Source: an uncultured Lachnospiraceae bacterium
Lineage (GTDB): Bacteria > Bacillota > Clostridia > Lachnospirales > Lachnospiraceae
DNA: 21,672 nt
NCBI GenBank assembly: GCA_910579495.1
Contig: CAJTVD010000056.1
Span: 1-21,672 of the forward strand
Direction of reading: 5' to 3'
In this document: piece by piece, positions 9,301-15,086 of the stretch
Position numbering within the stretch: position 1 is the first letter of the stretch
Layout: every line of letters starts with the position of its first letter
Translations under genes and position numbers: made by a program
Notes under the pieces: model-generated
Database searches by the model: none
Seen by the model: only the letters and a program-made list of their open reading frames with translations
What the model was told of the DNA's origin: nothing

Positions 9301-10211
9301 CCCGCCCCCAATGTATAGCAGTCCTGTATCAGCCCGCCATCCATGGTCATGCCCGCGTCCCATGCAACATTGACTGCCCCTGCAGTCCTGACACTGCGGT
9401 TGCCATCCACGCTTTCAGAATAGTCGGTATTGTAATTATTCTGGAGGACTGTCCCTGCTTCCATGGCATAGGAGCCTTTTACATAGATAAGGGGGCTGTC
9501 CCAGACCTGTCCGGAATTATTGAAATTCTCATCCAGCACTGCACCGCCGTCAAGAACGATATCCTGTGTGGTAAGGCTTCCGCTGCTGATTCCAACCAGT
9601 ACATTCCCGGCATCCTTGGCATAGCTCTTGCCGGTAAACTCTCCTTCCCTTCTGACTGTCACCGGGTTTTCTGCATCTTCACTCTTTAAGGTAACATTAT
9701 CCGCAGTGACCTCAAGCGTCTTTGACACGCTGCAGTCCTTAAGGACGATGATCGTATCCCCTGCCTGTGCATTGGCAAAAGCCTCTTCCAGTTCCTCATA
9801 CCTGGTATCCCCGATCCGTGCTTCATAAGTAACAGTAATGTCCGGCTCCGGTTCCTGATCCTGGTCCGGTTTCCAGTTGGCGTAAAGCCACAGGTCACGT
9901 TCCGGGGTGTAGGTATCGCCCGCCCTTCCGACCGCTGTAAATTTTGTCACACCGTCATTTTCGGTTATGTCCACCCAGCTTTCAAGGTAATGCCCCTCAA
10001 AAGCCGCTTCCGGCAAAGTCAGGCTTTCCCCTTTAGGTACGGTAATACTCTCTGTCTCACAGCTTCCCTCATAGGCTTCAAATGTGACCGTATAATTCCC
10101 CTCTCCGGCTGCCTTTACAGGCAGGGGGACGCTTCCCAATATCCCTGTTACGACCGCGGATGCCGCCACAAGGCACGTAAGAAGCTTTGATCTGATTCCT
10201 TTTCTTCCCAT
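6372..10211 (-). CDS. Large secreted surface protein with beta-helix and nine InlB-type B repeats
   Basis: A 1279-residue adhesin-like protein. It has a signal peptide (about 1-34, ending VKA-AGE) and a first Listeria-Bacteroides/InlB B repeat (about 39-114). A region of short Gly/Asn-rich turns such as CTITGNKA and CTITGNRS (about 150-510) looks like a right-handed parallel beta-helix. Eight more B repeats follow at about 547, 637, 711, 784, 861, 934, 1017 and 1110, each carrying a GWY- or GWN-type core and usually ending in a W or Y. After a Ser/Thr/Gly linker, the C-terminus has a QTGR motif (1245-1248), a hydrophobic helix (1251-1269) and the basic tail REGKRSSEE. That layout is a sortase signal, although it lacks a standard LPxTG. 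Start ATG follows AGGAAAAG. A role in attachment is inferred; the ligand is unknown. Confidence 0.9.
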   Translation of the reverse strand: MGRKGIRSKLLTCLVAASAVVTGILGSVPLPVKAAGEGNYTVTFEAYEGSCETESITVPKGESLTLPEAAFEGHYLESWVDITENDGVTKFTAVGRAGDTYTPERDLWLYANWKPDQDQEPEPDITVTYEARIGDTRYEELEEAFANAQAGDTIIVLKDCSVSKTLEVTADNVTLKSEDAENPVTVRREGEFTGKSYAKDAGNVLVGISSGSLTTQDIVLDGGAVLDENFNNSGQVWDSPLIYVKGSYAMEAGTVLQNNYNTDYSESVDGNRSVRTAGAVNVAWDAGMTMDGGLIQDCYTLGAGGGIQSAKTAEVTITSGTIRHCSAVWGGALGLMGPSEASNMELSGNHSDSTGGAVWSLVSLVMTDCVIENNSSDYVAGGVHMSTGGESKLIQCTITGNKALRGSAIQTGKGEGTLPLVIRDCTITGNRSKENISAASAICYMNETGIILSGHIIMEDNHAVGLAPCDIFYSYNEGASILLDEDFESDSVFVLGGYDNIKPGRVLIDGKLYHKDASTEQFVWHTRSYCTEKRGENLYLAEVQKTYSVTYDANNSSSGSGSIMCSDPNDYTSADTVTIMGEAELFPLMGNLVKSGCDFDGWNTQADGKGTDYAPGQEINLTGDLYLYAKWKAKDPVTLTYIYNGGTGETENEQVIPGANITFPDASREGYCFQGWYKDEGLTVFAGNAGEKHYAPQQDSSYYAAWEKTHATVTFDADGGKMEGGAVTAKIGDTITLPGCTKDGYEFIGWYDNDTCTGQAGEGYTISDDVTLKAHYVRKEAPTCTVSFDTDGGKEISPIKVEKGQTVRLPEAEKEGHLFLGWYTAKEGGTRVNAELTVTEDTTLYAHWEKESEKPEERPEAAITFDADGGEMEGGDITAKIGDTILLPACTKEGYEFTGWYDNDICAGQAGEKYTVTGDVILKAHYEKKAEVTYLITFDPNGGRKAVAVKAARGEKITLPGTEKSGYVFLGWYTEKKGGILLGLAGDGMKVTKDMTVYALWEKEKIGEAGDKDQETCKAVFHTEGGTLKNKTVIIAKGAGLYLPLPEKKGYVFVGWYLDQSLTQFAGTYRDSYRITKDTDFYAKWEKSKEDHTEDGNKDQGGNAETTGTYTVKYDANGGTVKEPSAKVTKGAGVKLPAAEREGFAFTGWYTDKQLFVGKAGDTYKPDRDISLYAGWEKRAGGNKNDNDSTTESGINSDAEAGTFTADAVSGNKPDKKSDTPAAGKSGNTAAGASGAGTEKGPVIQTGRTSPVYLLAALGMSGVLLAAFSIREGKRSSEE
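7434..8081 (-). repeat. Recently duplicated B-repeat blocks inside the surface protein gene
   Basis: Repeat four (7881-8081) and repeat six (7434-7631) encode nearly the same 66 residues, both with TAKIGDTI, GYEF and GWYDND. I count about 50 identities. They are more alike than either is to the other repeats and are separated by one divergent repeat. This suggests that a two-repeat block was duplicated in tandem. Confidence 0.7.
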
Positions 10212-10605
10212 ACTCTTTTCCTTTCTTCAAAATTTTTATATTGAGCGTTCTGCCTGTGTCCCTCCCAGACCCGTTCCAGCCCCGGTTCTACTTTACGCAG
10301 CGTTCACTCCGGCAGGGCATGCAGGATGCACACTCATCTGCCGGGTATCAATCTGGGCAGGCTATGAAATTGTCAAGGTTCGGTGAAAGGGAATTATGAT
10401 GGATTGAAATGAGATTTGTTTACCCCTTCACTAATAGCAGGCGGAAAAGGGTGAAAATTAAACAGTTTAGAAAAATTTTAGAAAAAATTTTAGAATTTAT
10501 TTTTTAATTCTTTTTAAAATTGTATAACAGCTAGAAATAGATTATAATTTTACTGATAACATGAATTTCTAACCTAATATTTTGACATGAAAAGTGGTAA
10601 TAAAA
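10212..10605. other. Divergent intergenic region and AT-rich junction
   Basis: No gene is supported here. The first half has the composition of the neighbouring element genes. From about 10440 the DNA turns strongly AT-rich and stays so to about 11936. A possible -10 box for the surface gene (TATAAA on the minus strand, 235-240 of the 10,000s block) lies about 25 bases before its start. GTGAAAGGG (about 10382) and CCCCTTCAC (about 10425) form an imperfect inverted repeat, and AAGGGTGAAA follows, close to where the composition changes. Confidence 0.5.
10520..10548 (+). promoter_or_regulatory. Predicted promoter of the RES/nuclease cassette
   Basis: TTGTAT (10520-10525) and a perfect TATAAT (10543-10548) are 17 bases apart, about 58 bases before the RES gene start. 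The -35 box is weak but the spacing is ideal. No operator was recognised. Confidence 0.5.
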
Positions 10606-11346
10606 ATGCATGATTTTAAAGTTAAAACTGAAGAGGCACTTTTCTCTTTACTTAACATTGAACAGTTTAGTTTTGAGAGTTTGAATGGCAGAAAAAAAGA
10701 AAAGAATCAAAAACTATTCCAACAGATAGTGATGTATATGCCCATAACAGAAATTGAAAATGTGATATATTACAGAGCAAGAATAATCAATGACTTCGAT
10801 AGAGAAGATACAGGAATCATCAGAAAAAATGGCATACCAATATGTGGATATAATGTTCAATATTCTGGTGTAGCACCTGCACATGCAATAAAGCAAAATG
10901 GAAGGGTGAACCGGATTGGCGAGCAGGTTCTTTACCTGGCAGAGGATATAGAAACTTCATGCAAAGAGCAGAAAGCAGATGAAAATGATTATATCTCAGT
11001 ATCTGAATGTGTTATAAGCAACAAGATAAAAGTGATGGATTTTACAATTGCGGTTTCCGATGGACTTGCTAATTGGTTTTCAGATGAAACATTACAGTTT
11101 TTCAGCAATAATTATTCAGTCGATATCAGGGCATTTTATATCTTCATAAAAAAATATTTAACATCGCCAAATTATAAAGATCAGGACTATGTTGTACCTT
11201 TGGATTTTTTAGATATCGTTAAGAAAAGAAATGATATTTCTGGCATAAAATATAACTCTTTTTATACAGATAAATGTAATATTGCATTATGGGATAAAAA
11301 CAAAAATAATAAATGTACTAATAGCAAGGTAGTAAAAGGGAGATAA
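10606..11346 (+). CDS. RES-domain protein, predicted NAD+-consuming toxin or effector
   Basis: A 246-residue soluble protein. From about residue 54 it carries a RES-like domain: YYRARI (55-60), GRVNRIGEQVLYLAEDIET (99-117, with Arg100 and Tyr110), Glu121, and a late GIKYNSF with Ser218 followed by NIALWD. RES proteins have an ADP-ribosyltransferase-like fold, and characterised members (MbcT type) destroy NAD+; the Arg, Tyr, Glu and Ser positions match that pattern. The N-terminal 50 residues are helical and not recognised. ATG 10606 is preferred over a GTG four codons earlier because AAGTGG precedes it at a usable distance. Its gene is AT-rich, on the plus strand against its neighbours, and followed six bases later by a nuclease-like gene. 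No adjacent Xre-type antitoxin is present, unlike ordinary Xre-RES toxin-antitoxin pairs. Confidence 0.75.
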   Translation: MHDFKVKTEEALFSLLNIEQFSFESLNGRKKEKNQKLFQQIVMYMPITEIENVIYYRARIINDFDREDTGIIRKNGIPICGYNVQYSGVAPAHAIKQNGRVNRIGEQVLYLAEDIETSCKEQKADENDYISVSECVISNKIKVMDFTIAVSDGLANWFSDETLQFFSNNYSVDIRAFYIFIKKYLTSPNYKDQDYVVPLDFLDIVKKRNDISGIKYNSFYTDKCNIALWDKNKNNKCTNSKVVKGR

Positions 11347-11352
11347 TAGAGA

Positions 11353-11853
11353 ATGGATTATAAATACTATGAACGTAAATTAAACGATATAATAATGAAG
11401 TGTCCTATTGAAGCAGGTGTGGAAATACTTGTTTATAATGTGCTTGATAATATTGTTGAACCAAAAGGCTTATCGCTTGTTGATATAAACCGATTATGGA
11501 AGGACAGAGATCCAAGATTGACAACCGATGCAGGTGTTCCAGATATAGCAATCCTTTCGAGCGATTTTCAGTATAAGACTGATATTGGGCAAGTTTTGGG
11601 TTTTATTGAAGTCAAAGCAACAAATAAATCACTTTCCGAGACCGAACAAATAGAGGGACAGAAATCTGGAACAAAACATTATATATACACAAATGGATTA
11701 GTTTGGAAATATTACAAAAATAATAAATTTGAGTGGGAGATACCCCTAGATGAATTAAAACGCAATTTAATAATTAAAGCTCAAACAATATCAGTCTCAG
11801 AAAATACATTCAAAGATTTGTTGGCCAGATTGAATAATATTATCTGGATATAG
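11353..11853 (+). CDS. PD-(D/E)XK nuclease-like protein
   Basis: A 166-residue protein with a compact PD-(D/E)XK core: Glu24 in a helix, PD at 63-64 (GVPDIAIL), then GFIEVKAT with Glu86 and Lys88. It is followed by GQKSGTKHYIYTNGLVWKYY, a pattern seen after the core in restriction-type nuclease domains. It has no helicase, methylase or target-recognition domain. The ribosome site GGGAG overlaps the end of the RES gene, whose stop codon is six bases before this ATG, so the two are almost certainly co-translated. It could be a DNase effector, a nucleic-acid sensor, or the regulator of the RES protein. The core motif assignment is good; the role is inferred. Confidence 0.72.
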   Translation: MDYKYYERKLNDIIMKCPIEAGVEILVYNVLDNIVEPKGLSLVDINRLWKDRDPRLTTDAGVPDIAILSSDFQYKTDIGQVLGFIEVKATNKSLSETEQIEGQKSGTKHYIYTNGLVWKYYKNNKFEWEIPLDELKRNLIIKAQTISVSENTFKDLLARLNNIIWI

Positions 11854-11942
11854 ATGAAAAAATAAAATTTTCTATTTTGAAAGTGATTGTAAAATAGAAT
11901 GTATGAAATAGTTTCTGTAAATTAAGATTTCTCATACGTAAG

Positions 11943-12064
11943 GCCCTCCGGGGGCTCAGGGCGCTGCCCTAAGAACCCGCAAGGGACTTGTCCCTTGACC
12001 CATTATCGGGCGCTGCCCGAACCCGTCCTCGCCGGAAGCAGGAAAAGGAGCAGTAGCCCCTTTT
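11943..12064. repeat. Cluster of five consecutive hairpins
   Basis: Successive stems are GCCC...GGGC (11943-11955), AGGGC-GCT-GCCCT (11958-11970), CAAGGGAC-TT-GTCCCTTG (11980-11997), TCGGGC-GCT-GCCCGA (12006-12020) and AAAAGGAGC...GCCCCTTTT (12043-12064, one mismatch). The second and fourth share the GCT loop and are each followed by an AACCCG motif, so they are related copies. Dense short hairpins suggest a cis-acting site (transfer origin or recombination) or a structured RNA; the sequence alone does not decide. Confidence 0.65.
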
Positions 12065-12093
12065 CTGTCAAAAAGGATAATCCGTGAACCTTA

Positions 12094-12158
12094 TGTCAAG
12101 AGGCTTTCGCGGCATATCCTCACGCTTCGCGCTCCGGTATTCCACGGTCCTCTTGACA
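12094..12158. repeat. 10-bp perfect inverted repeat with 45-base spacer
   Basis: TGTCAAGAGG (12094-12103) and CCTCTTGACA (12149-12158) are perfect inverted copies around a GC-rich spacer containing CGCTTCGCG. The arms could be paired binding sites for a dimeric protein, part of an oriT, or the ends of a small element. No flanking direct repeat was seen. Confidence 0.6.
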
Positions 12159-12205
12159 ACGGTTCCGCTCCGTTCCAGATTTAAACGCTGTACTCTCTAG
12201 GGATG

Positions 12206-12640
12206 TCATATTTCTTCCATCATTTTCCTTATTTTCTCTAAAATCCGCTTCCGCCTGTTTTGGATTGTTTTTCTGCTACAGTTATAAATATCTGCCGCTT
12301 TCTTTACAGTGATTTCCTCAAAATACAATAACTTTAACAGATGGGCGTCCTGCTCTGGCAGTTTTTTAAGGGCATTTTCCAGTCTTTTCCGGCATTCATT
12401 TCTTAAAGTCGCTTCCTGTGTCATATCTACGGCATAAATAGATTGTTCAGGGAAATATCCTTTTTCATGCAGTTTTTCTATGCTGCACACACCATGTTTC
12501 CGGTCACGTTCCATCTGATAACGCTCCCTCCGCTCTGACTGATACCATTCCAGATAAATTTCCCGGTTCACTTCCACCAGTGTACCGTCACCCAGCTGGA
12601 TGAAATATTTTTCCCGTTCCTTTGGTTTCTTCCCCCTCAT
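12206..12640 (-). CDS. Sigma-70-like factor of conjugative elements
   Basis: A 144-residue protein whose C-terminal part (about 84-143) is a sigma region-4-type HTH: LKKLPEQDAHLLKLLYFEEI then KKAADIYNCSRKTIQNRRKR. The N-terminal part has YFIQLGDGTLVEVNREIYLEW, seen in small sigma-70-family regulators of Clostridia ICEs. It probably directs or assists RNA polymerase at element promoters. The ATG at 12638-12640 overlaps the stop of the upstream sigma-like gene as ATGA. An upstream in-frame extension only covers that other gene in a different frame, so the short start is chosen. Its target promoters were not identified. Confidence 0.8.
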   Translation of the reverse strand: MRGKKPKEREKYFIQLGDGTLVEVNREIYLEWYQSERRERYQMERDRKHGVCSIEKLHEKGYFPEQSIYAVDMTQEATLRNECRKRLENALKKLPEQDAHLLKLLYFEEITVKKAADIYNCSRKTIQNRRKRILEKIRKMMEEI

Positions 12641-13275
12641 ACAGCCGCCACCGCCTTTTCTGCCTGATTTTTGGGCGGATATTTCTTCCGCAGTCTCCGG
12701 GCTGCCTGTGAGAGTATGGCGGATACTGCCGGGCTGGTGATACCAAGCTCCTTTGCCGCTTCTCTTTGGGTTTTCTGCTGGAAAAAGCAAAGGCTGACTG
12801 CTGTTTTCTGTCTTTCTGTCAGGCATTGCAGTATTTCCTCTATGTTCTCCCTTTCCACAAGATGTTTCAGCGGGTTTCCCTCCAAATTTCCCATAACCTG
12901 CCATTCTTCCGATATGGCGCTGTAAGAAGCGGTCCTCTCCTGCTCTTTTGCCCTCTGGTTATGCTCCAGCCTGTCTTCACCCTCAAGCACCAGCCTGACA
13001 TACCATGGCTCTTTCTCGAAAAATTGTTCCGGTAAGTAGCTGCTTACGCCGCTGGACATATACAGATAGGCTCCGCATGTATGGACCGGGAATACGGTAG
13101 AATGGCCACAGGCACAGTATAGTGCGTAACCATTCTGATAGGCTGCAATCCACGCATTATTTTCAAGCTGTTTTTCTGCCACTGCCCTGCCTGTTTCCCT
13201 TAAATATTTTGCAGTGGGCATTTTTATCCTATGTTCCGGGATTTCAATGATTTCTTTCAGTTCCTGCAATGTCAA
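12637..13275 (-). CDS. Sigma-factor-like HTH DNA-binding protein
   Basis: A 212-residue protein with a C-terminal sigma region-4-like HTH (about 145-198): LTERQKTAVSLCFFQQKTQR then AAKELGITSPAVSAILSQAA. The N-terminal half has Cys/His residues (ALYCACGHSTVF) but no recognised domain. It starts at TTG 13273-13275, with an AAAGGCGG ribosome site six bases upstream; no ATG fits. It is coupled to the next sigma-like gene by an ATGA overlap, so the two are made together and may act as a pair. A large inverted repeat at 13341-13417 lies just upstream and may control read-through into this operon. Confidence 0.78.
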   Translation of the reverse strand: MTLQELKEIIEIPEHRIKMPTAKYLRETGRAVAEKQLENNAWIAAYQNGYALYCACGHSTVFPVHTCGAYLYMSSGVSSYLPEQFFEKEPWYVRLVLEGEDRLEHNQRAKEQERTASYSAISEEWQVMGNLEGNPLKHLVERENIEEILQCLTERQKTAVSLCFFQQKTQREAAKELGITSPAVSAILSQAARRLRKKYPPKNQAEKAVAAV

Positions 13276-13340
13276 TTCTGGCCGCCTTTCTGATGGGCTG
13301 CACCGGCATTATGCTGACTGCATGGACTGCCTTCCATTGC

Positions 13341-13417
13341 AGGACAGGCAGTAAAAAACAGCTTCCGGCTCACCCGTTTTTTTTGACGGGGCTGGAAACT
13401 TTTTTACTGCCTGTCCT
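13341..13417. terminator. Large nested hairpin, probable bidirectional terminator or attenuator
   Basis: AGGACAGGCAGTAAAAAA (13341-13358) and its exact complement (13400-13417) form an 18-bp perfect stem. Inside it a second hairpin pairs CCCGT with ACGGG and TTCC with GGAA, and this inner hairpin has T runs after it on both strands. The outer and inner stems could be alternative structures. It lies between the HTH regulator (ends 13485) and the sigma-like pair (starts 13275). Confidence 0.7.
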
Positions 13418-13484
13418 TTAATCTTATGGGTATATTTTAACGGAACCAGCGGCAGCTTTCCTCACCGGACAGGTAGAAATTCTT

Positions 13485-13865
13485 TTATTTCCCCACCATA
13501 TCCGTAGAACACTTTTGCCTGCCCTGCCGCAGGCTTTCCACCAGAGTTTCAACCGTCCGCAGCACAATCTCCTGCTCCTCTGCCCTTAAATGGATGATGC
13601 GGCGGAGGATATCCTGATACTGCTTTTTTCCCAGCCCAGGGGCGATTCCCAGCAGGTCATTTGCGTCCGCATCCATTGCCTGTACCAGCTTTATGAAAGT
13701 CACGATGCCCATGGACATCTGCCCTCCCTCAATCCGACTTACCGTGTTGGCGCTGATCCCCGCTTTCTCTGCAAGTGCTTCCTGTGACAGGCACAGTTTT
13801 GTCCTCCGGCTCCGTATACGTTCCCCCAGCATAACCAGTTCCTGCGGCCCTGCACGTCTGCCCAA
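13485..13865 (-). CDS. Cro/C1-type HTH transcriptional regulator
   Basis: A 126-residue protein with a clear XRE domain at about residues 13-73: LGERIRSRRTKLCLSQEALA, then the recognition helix ISANTVSRIEGG. The C-terminal tail (about 80-126) is helical and may dimerise. The TTG start at 13863-13865 is chosen because AAAGGAGG lies nine bases upstream; an ATG at 13832 is a weaker alternative, and longer versions would contain the ribosome site. The gene follows repA after a terminator and precedes the nested hairpin at 13341-13417. It probably represses replication or transfer genes of the element; the operator was not identified. Confidence 0.8.
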   Translation of the reverse strand: MGRRAGPQELVMLGERIRSRRTKLCLSQEALAEKAGISANTVSRIEGGQMSMGIVTFIKLVQAMDADANDLLGIAPGLGKKQYQDILRRIIHLRAEEQEIVLRTVETLVESLRQGRQKCSTDMVGK

Positions 13866-13915
13866 CGCGGTATCCCTCCTTTCCAAGCAGGTTTCTGTTT
13901 CCCGATTTCAGCAGC

Positions 13916-13945
13916 AAAAAACAGCCAAATTTTGTATCTGGCTGT
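13916..13945 (-). terminator. Rho-independent terminator of repA
   Basis: On the minus strand ACAGCCA (13939-13945) pairs with TGGCTGT (13921-13927) and is followed by six T. It starts six bases after the repA stop codon. Confidence 0.75.
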
Positions 13946-13950
13946 CTGCG

Positions 13951-14961
13951 CTATCCGCTCCCATACAGGTCATGGTTTACCTCTGCCCGGTAATAATTGT
14001 CCATGGTCAATGCGGCATTATAGAGCGATGTCAGCAGGTATGACCTGATATTCCCCACTTTGCTGGTATTCTCCTGCAGGCAGCCAAGCACATAGGCGAT
14101 GTGTGAGTATTCCAGCTTTGAGAACCGTTCCCGCACCATTACTGCCGGCCTCTCTACTCCCGCTATATGCAAAGAGGCATGATCCGGCATCATCATCACA
14201 TCCACCATAAGCTCCACCAGTTCGTCCAGTTCCTCCTTCTGACAGTCCCTGCGGCTCAAAAAACACTCATACGAAATATTTTTCCGTATGGCATCACGGT
14301 ATCTGTCCATCAGTCTTATCACATCGGATGGATAAGGATTGATAAGATCAGTCTCATTAAAATCAGTTTTATTAAATTCAGTATTATTAGATTGTGATTT
14401 TGGAAATTCTTGAATTGTGGTTTTCACTATTCCTGAATTGTGATTTTCACCATTCTTGAATTGTGATTTTAATAATTCTTGATTTGTGATATCCACAACT
14501 CCTGAATTGTTATTATCGTCTGCCCTGTTTTCTATCCTGGCTGCTGTTTCATTTTCATCAGGGTTCTCCTCCCTGTCCGGCAGGGGCGGATTTTCTTTTT
14601 CCATGAAATTCTTTACATAGATCACGTTAGGCTTCCCCATCCCAAGGCGCTTTTTCTCTATCAGCCCGATGCCATTGTCTGTATCCAGTTCCTTCATCAG
14701 CTTTACCGCTTTCTGCGTACCGCAGTTCATCAGCTCCGCTGTCTCTTCCACCGTAAATACTATGTATACCCTGTCCTCTTCATCAATCCACCTGTTCTTG
14801 ATGCTAAGGCCCATGCGGTCCAGCATCAGCCCGTATAAGACCTTCGCTTCACAGGAAAGGCTCCTGAAGCATTCCGCTGTGAACAGCATTTTCGGTATGC
14901 GGTAAAAGCTGTACTGCTCCGCTTCCATTCCATGGAAATAATCAAACCGGATTCCCTGCAC
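13951..14961 (-). CDS. repA: RepA_N-family replication initiator
   Basis: A 336-residue initiator for theta replication of low-copy Gram-positive replicons. The N-terminal RepA_N domain (about 1-120) has YSFYRIPKMLFTAECFRSLS, then AKVLYGLMLDRMGLSIKN and the winged-helix part with KRLGMGKPNVIYV. A low-complexity Asn-rich middle (about 148-207) is encoded by DNA repeats, and a helical C-terminal domain (about 214-336) follows. This N-domain, repeat, C-domain order is known for the family, whose origin lies inside the gene. Start is GTG 14959-14961 with GGAGG eight bases upstream. Terminators separate it from parB above and the HTH gene below, so it is likely expressed on its own. Confidence 0.9.
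   Translation of the reverse strand: MQGIRFDYFHGMEAEQYSFYRIPKMLFTAECFRSLSCEAKVLYGLMLDRMGLSIKNRWIDEEDRVYIVFTVEETAELMNCGTQKAVKLMKELDTDNGIGLIEKKRLGMGKPNVIYVKNFMEKENPPLPDREENPDENETAARIENRADDNNNSGVVDITNQELLKSQFKNGENHNSGIVKTTIQEFPKSQSNNTEFNKTDFNETDLINPYPSDVIRLMDRYRDAIRKNISYECFLSRRDCQKEELDELVELMVDVMMMPDHASLHIAGVERPAVMVRERFSKLEYSHIAYVLGCLQENTSKVGNIRSYLLTSLYNAALTMDNYYRAEVNHDLYGSG
14341..14385 (-). repeat. Three 15-bp AT-rich direct repeats in repA
   Basis: Three consecutive 15-mers (14341-14355, 14356-14370, 14371-14385) share an ATCAGT or TTCAGT core and AT-rich flanks, encoding the repeated residues NTEF, KTDF and ETDL. They directly abut the iterons and could be the easily melted part of an origin. 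Confidence 0.7.
14391..14528 (-). repeat. oriV: Iterons with 23-bp period inside repA, probable origin of replication
   Basis: Five well-conserved tandem copies start at 14391, 14414, 14437, 14460 and 14483, and a decayed sixth starts at 14506. Each starts with (A/T)TTGTG and most end with TTCTTGA or TTCCTGA. The 23-bp period is not a multiple of three, so the copies are read in all three frames and the protein itself does not look repetitive at that period. The repeat is therefore kept at the DNA level, as expected for initiator-binding iterons. In RepA_N plasmids such as pAD1 and pSK41 the origin lies within the rep gene. Confidence 0.85.
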
Positions 14962-14999
14962 CTTTCATTCCTCCATTCCCTGTTATGATTTGCCAACAT

Positions 15000-15030
15000 A
15001 AAAACAGAGGTTCAGATTTGTTCCTCTGTT
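15000..15030 (-). terminator. Rho-independent terminator of the parAB transcript
   Basis: On the minus strand AACAGAGG (from 15023-15030) pairs with CCTCTGTT (from 15003-15010) and ends in five T. It lies between parB and repA. Confidence 0.7.
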
Positions 15031-15086
15031 CTTATGTAAAATAATATTCTGTTTTCCCCTGCCGGAATAAACCGGCTCCGCCAATA

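Larger units (their letters stand above)
11854..12205. other. Non-coding, structure-rich region
   Basis: No gene is supported. AT-rich sequence ends at about 11936 and is followed by at least five hairpins (11943-12064) and a long-spaced inverted repeat (12094-12158), listed separately. It lies where the plus-strand cassette converges with the minus-strand sigma-like operon, so some hairpins may act as terminators in both directions. Confidence 0.6.

Noticed and set aside
11942..12158. CRISPR-like reading of the repeated hairpins
   Set aside because: The repeats are short, unevenly spaced and palindromic with no constant spacers, and no cas gene is present.
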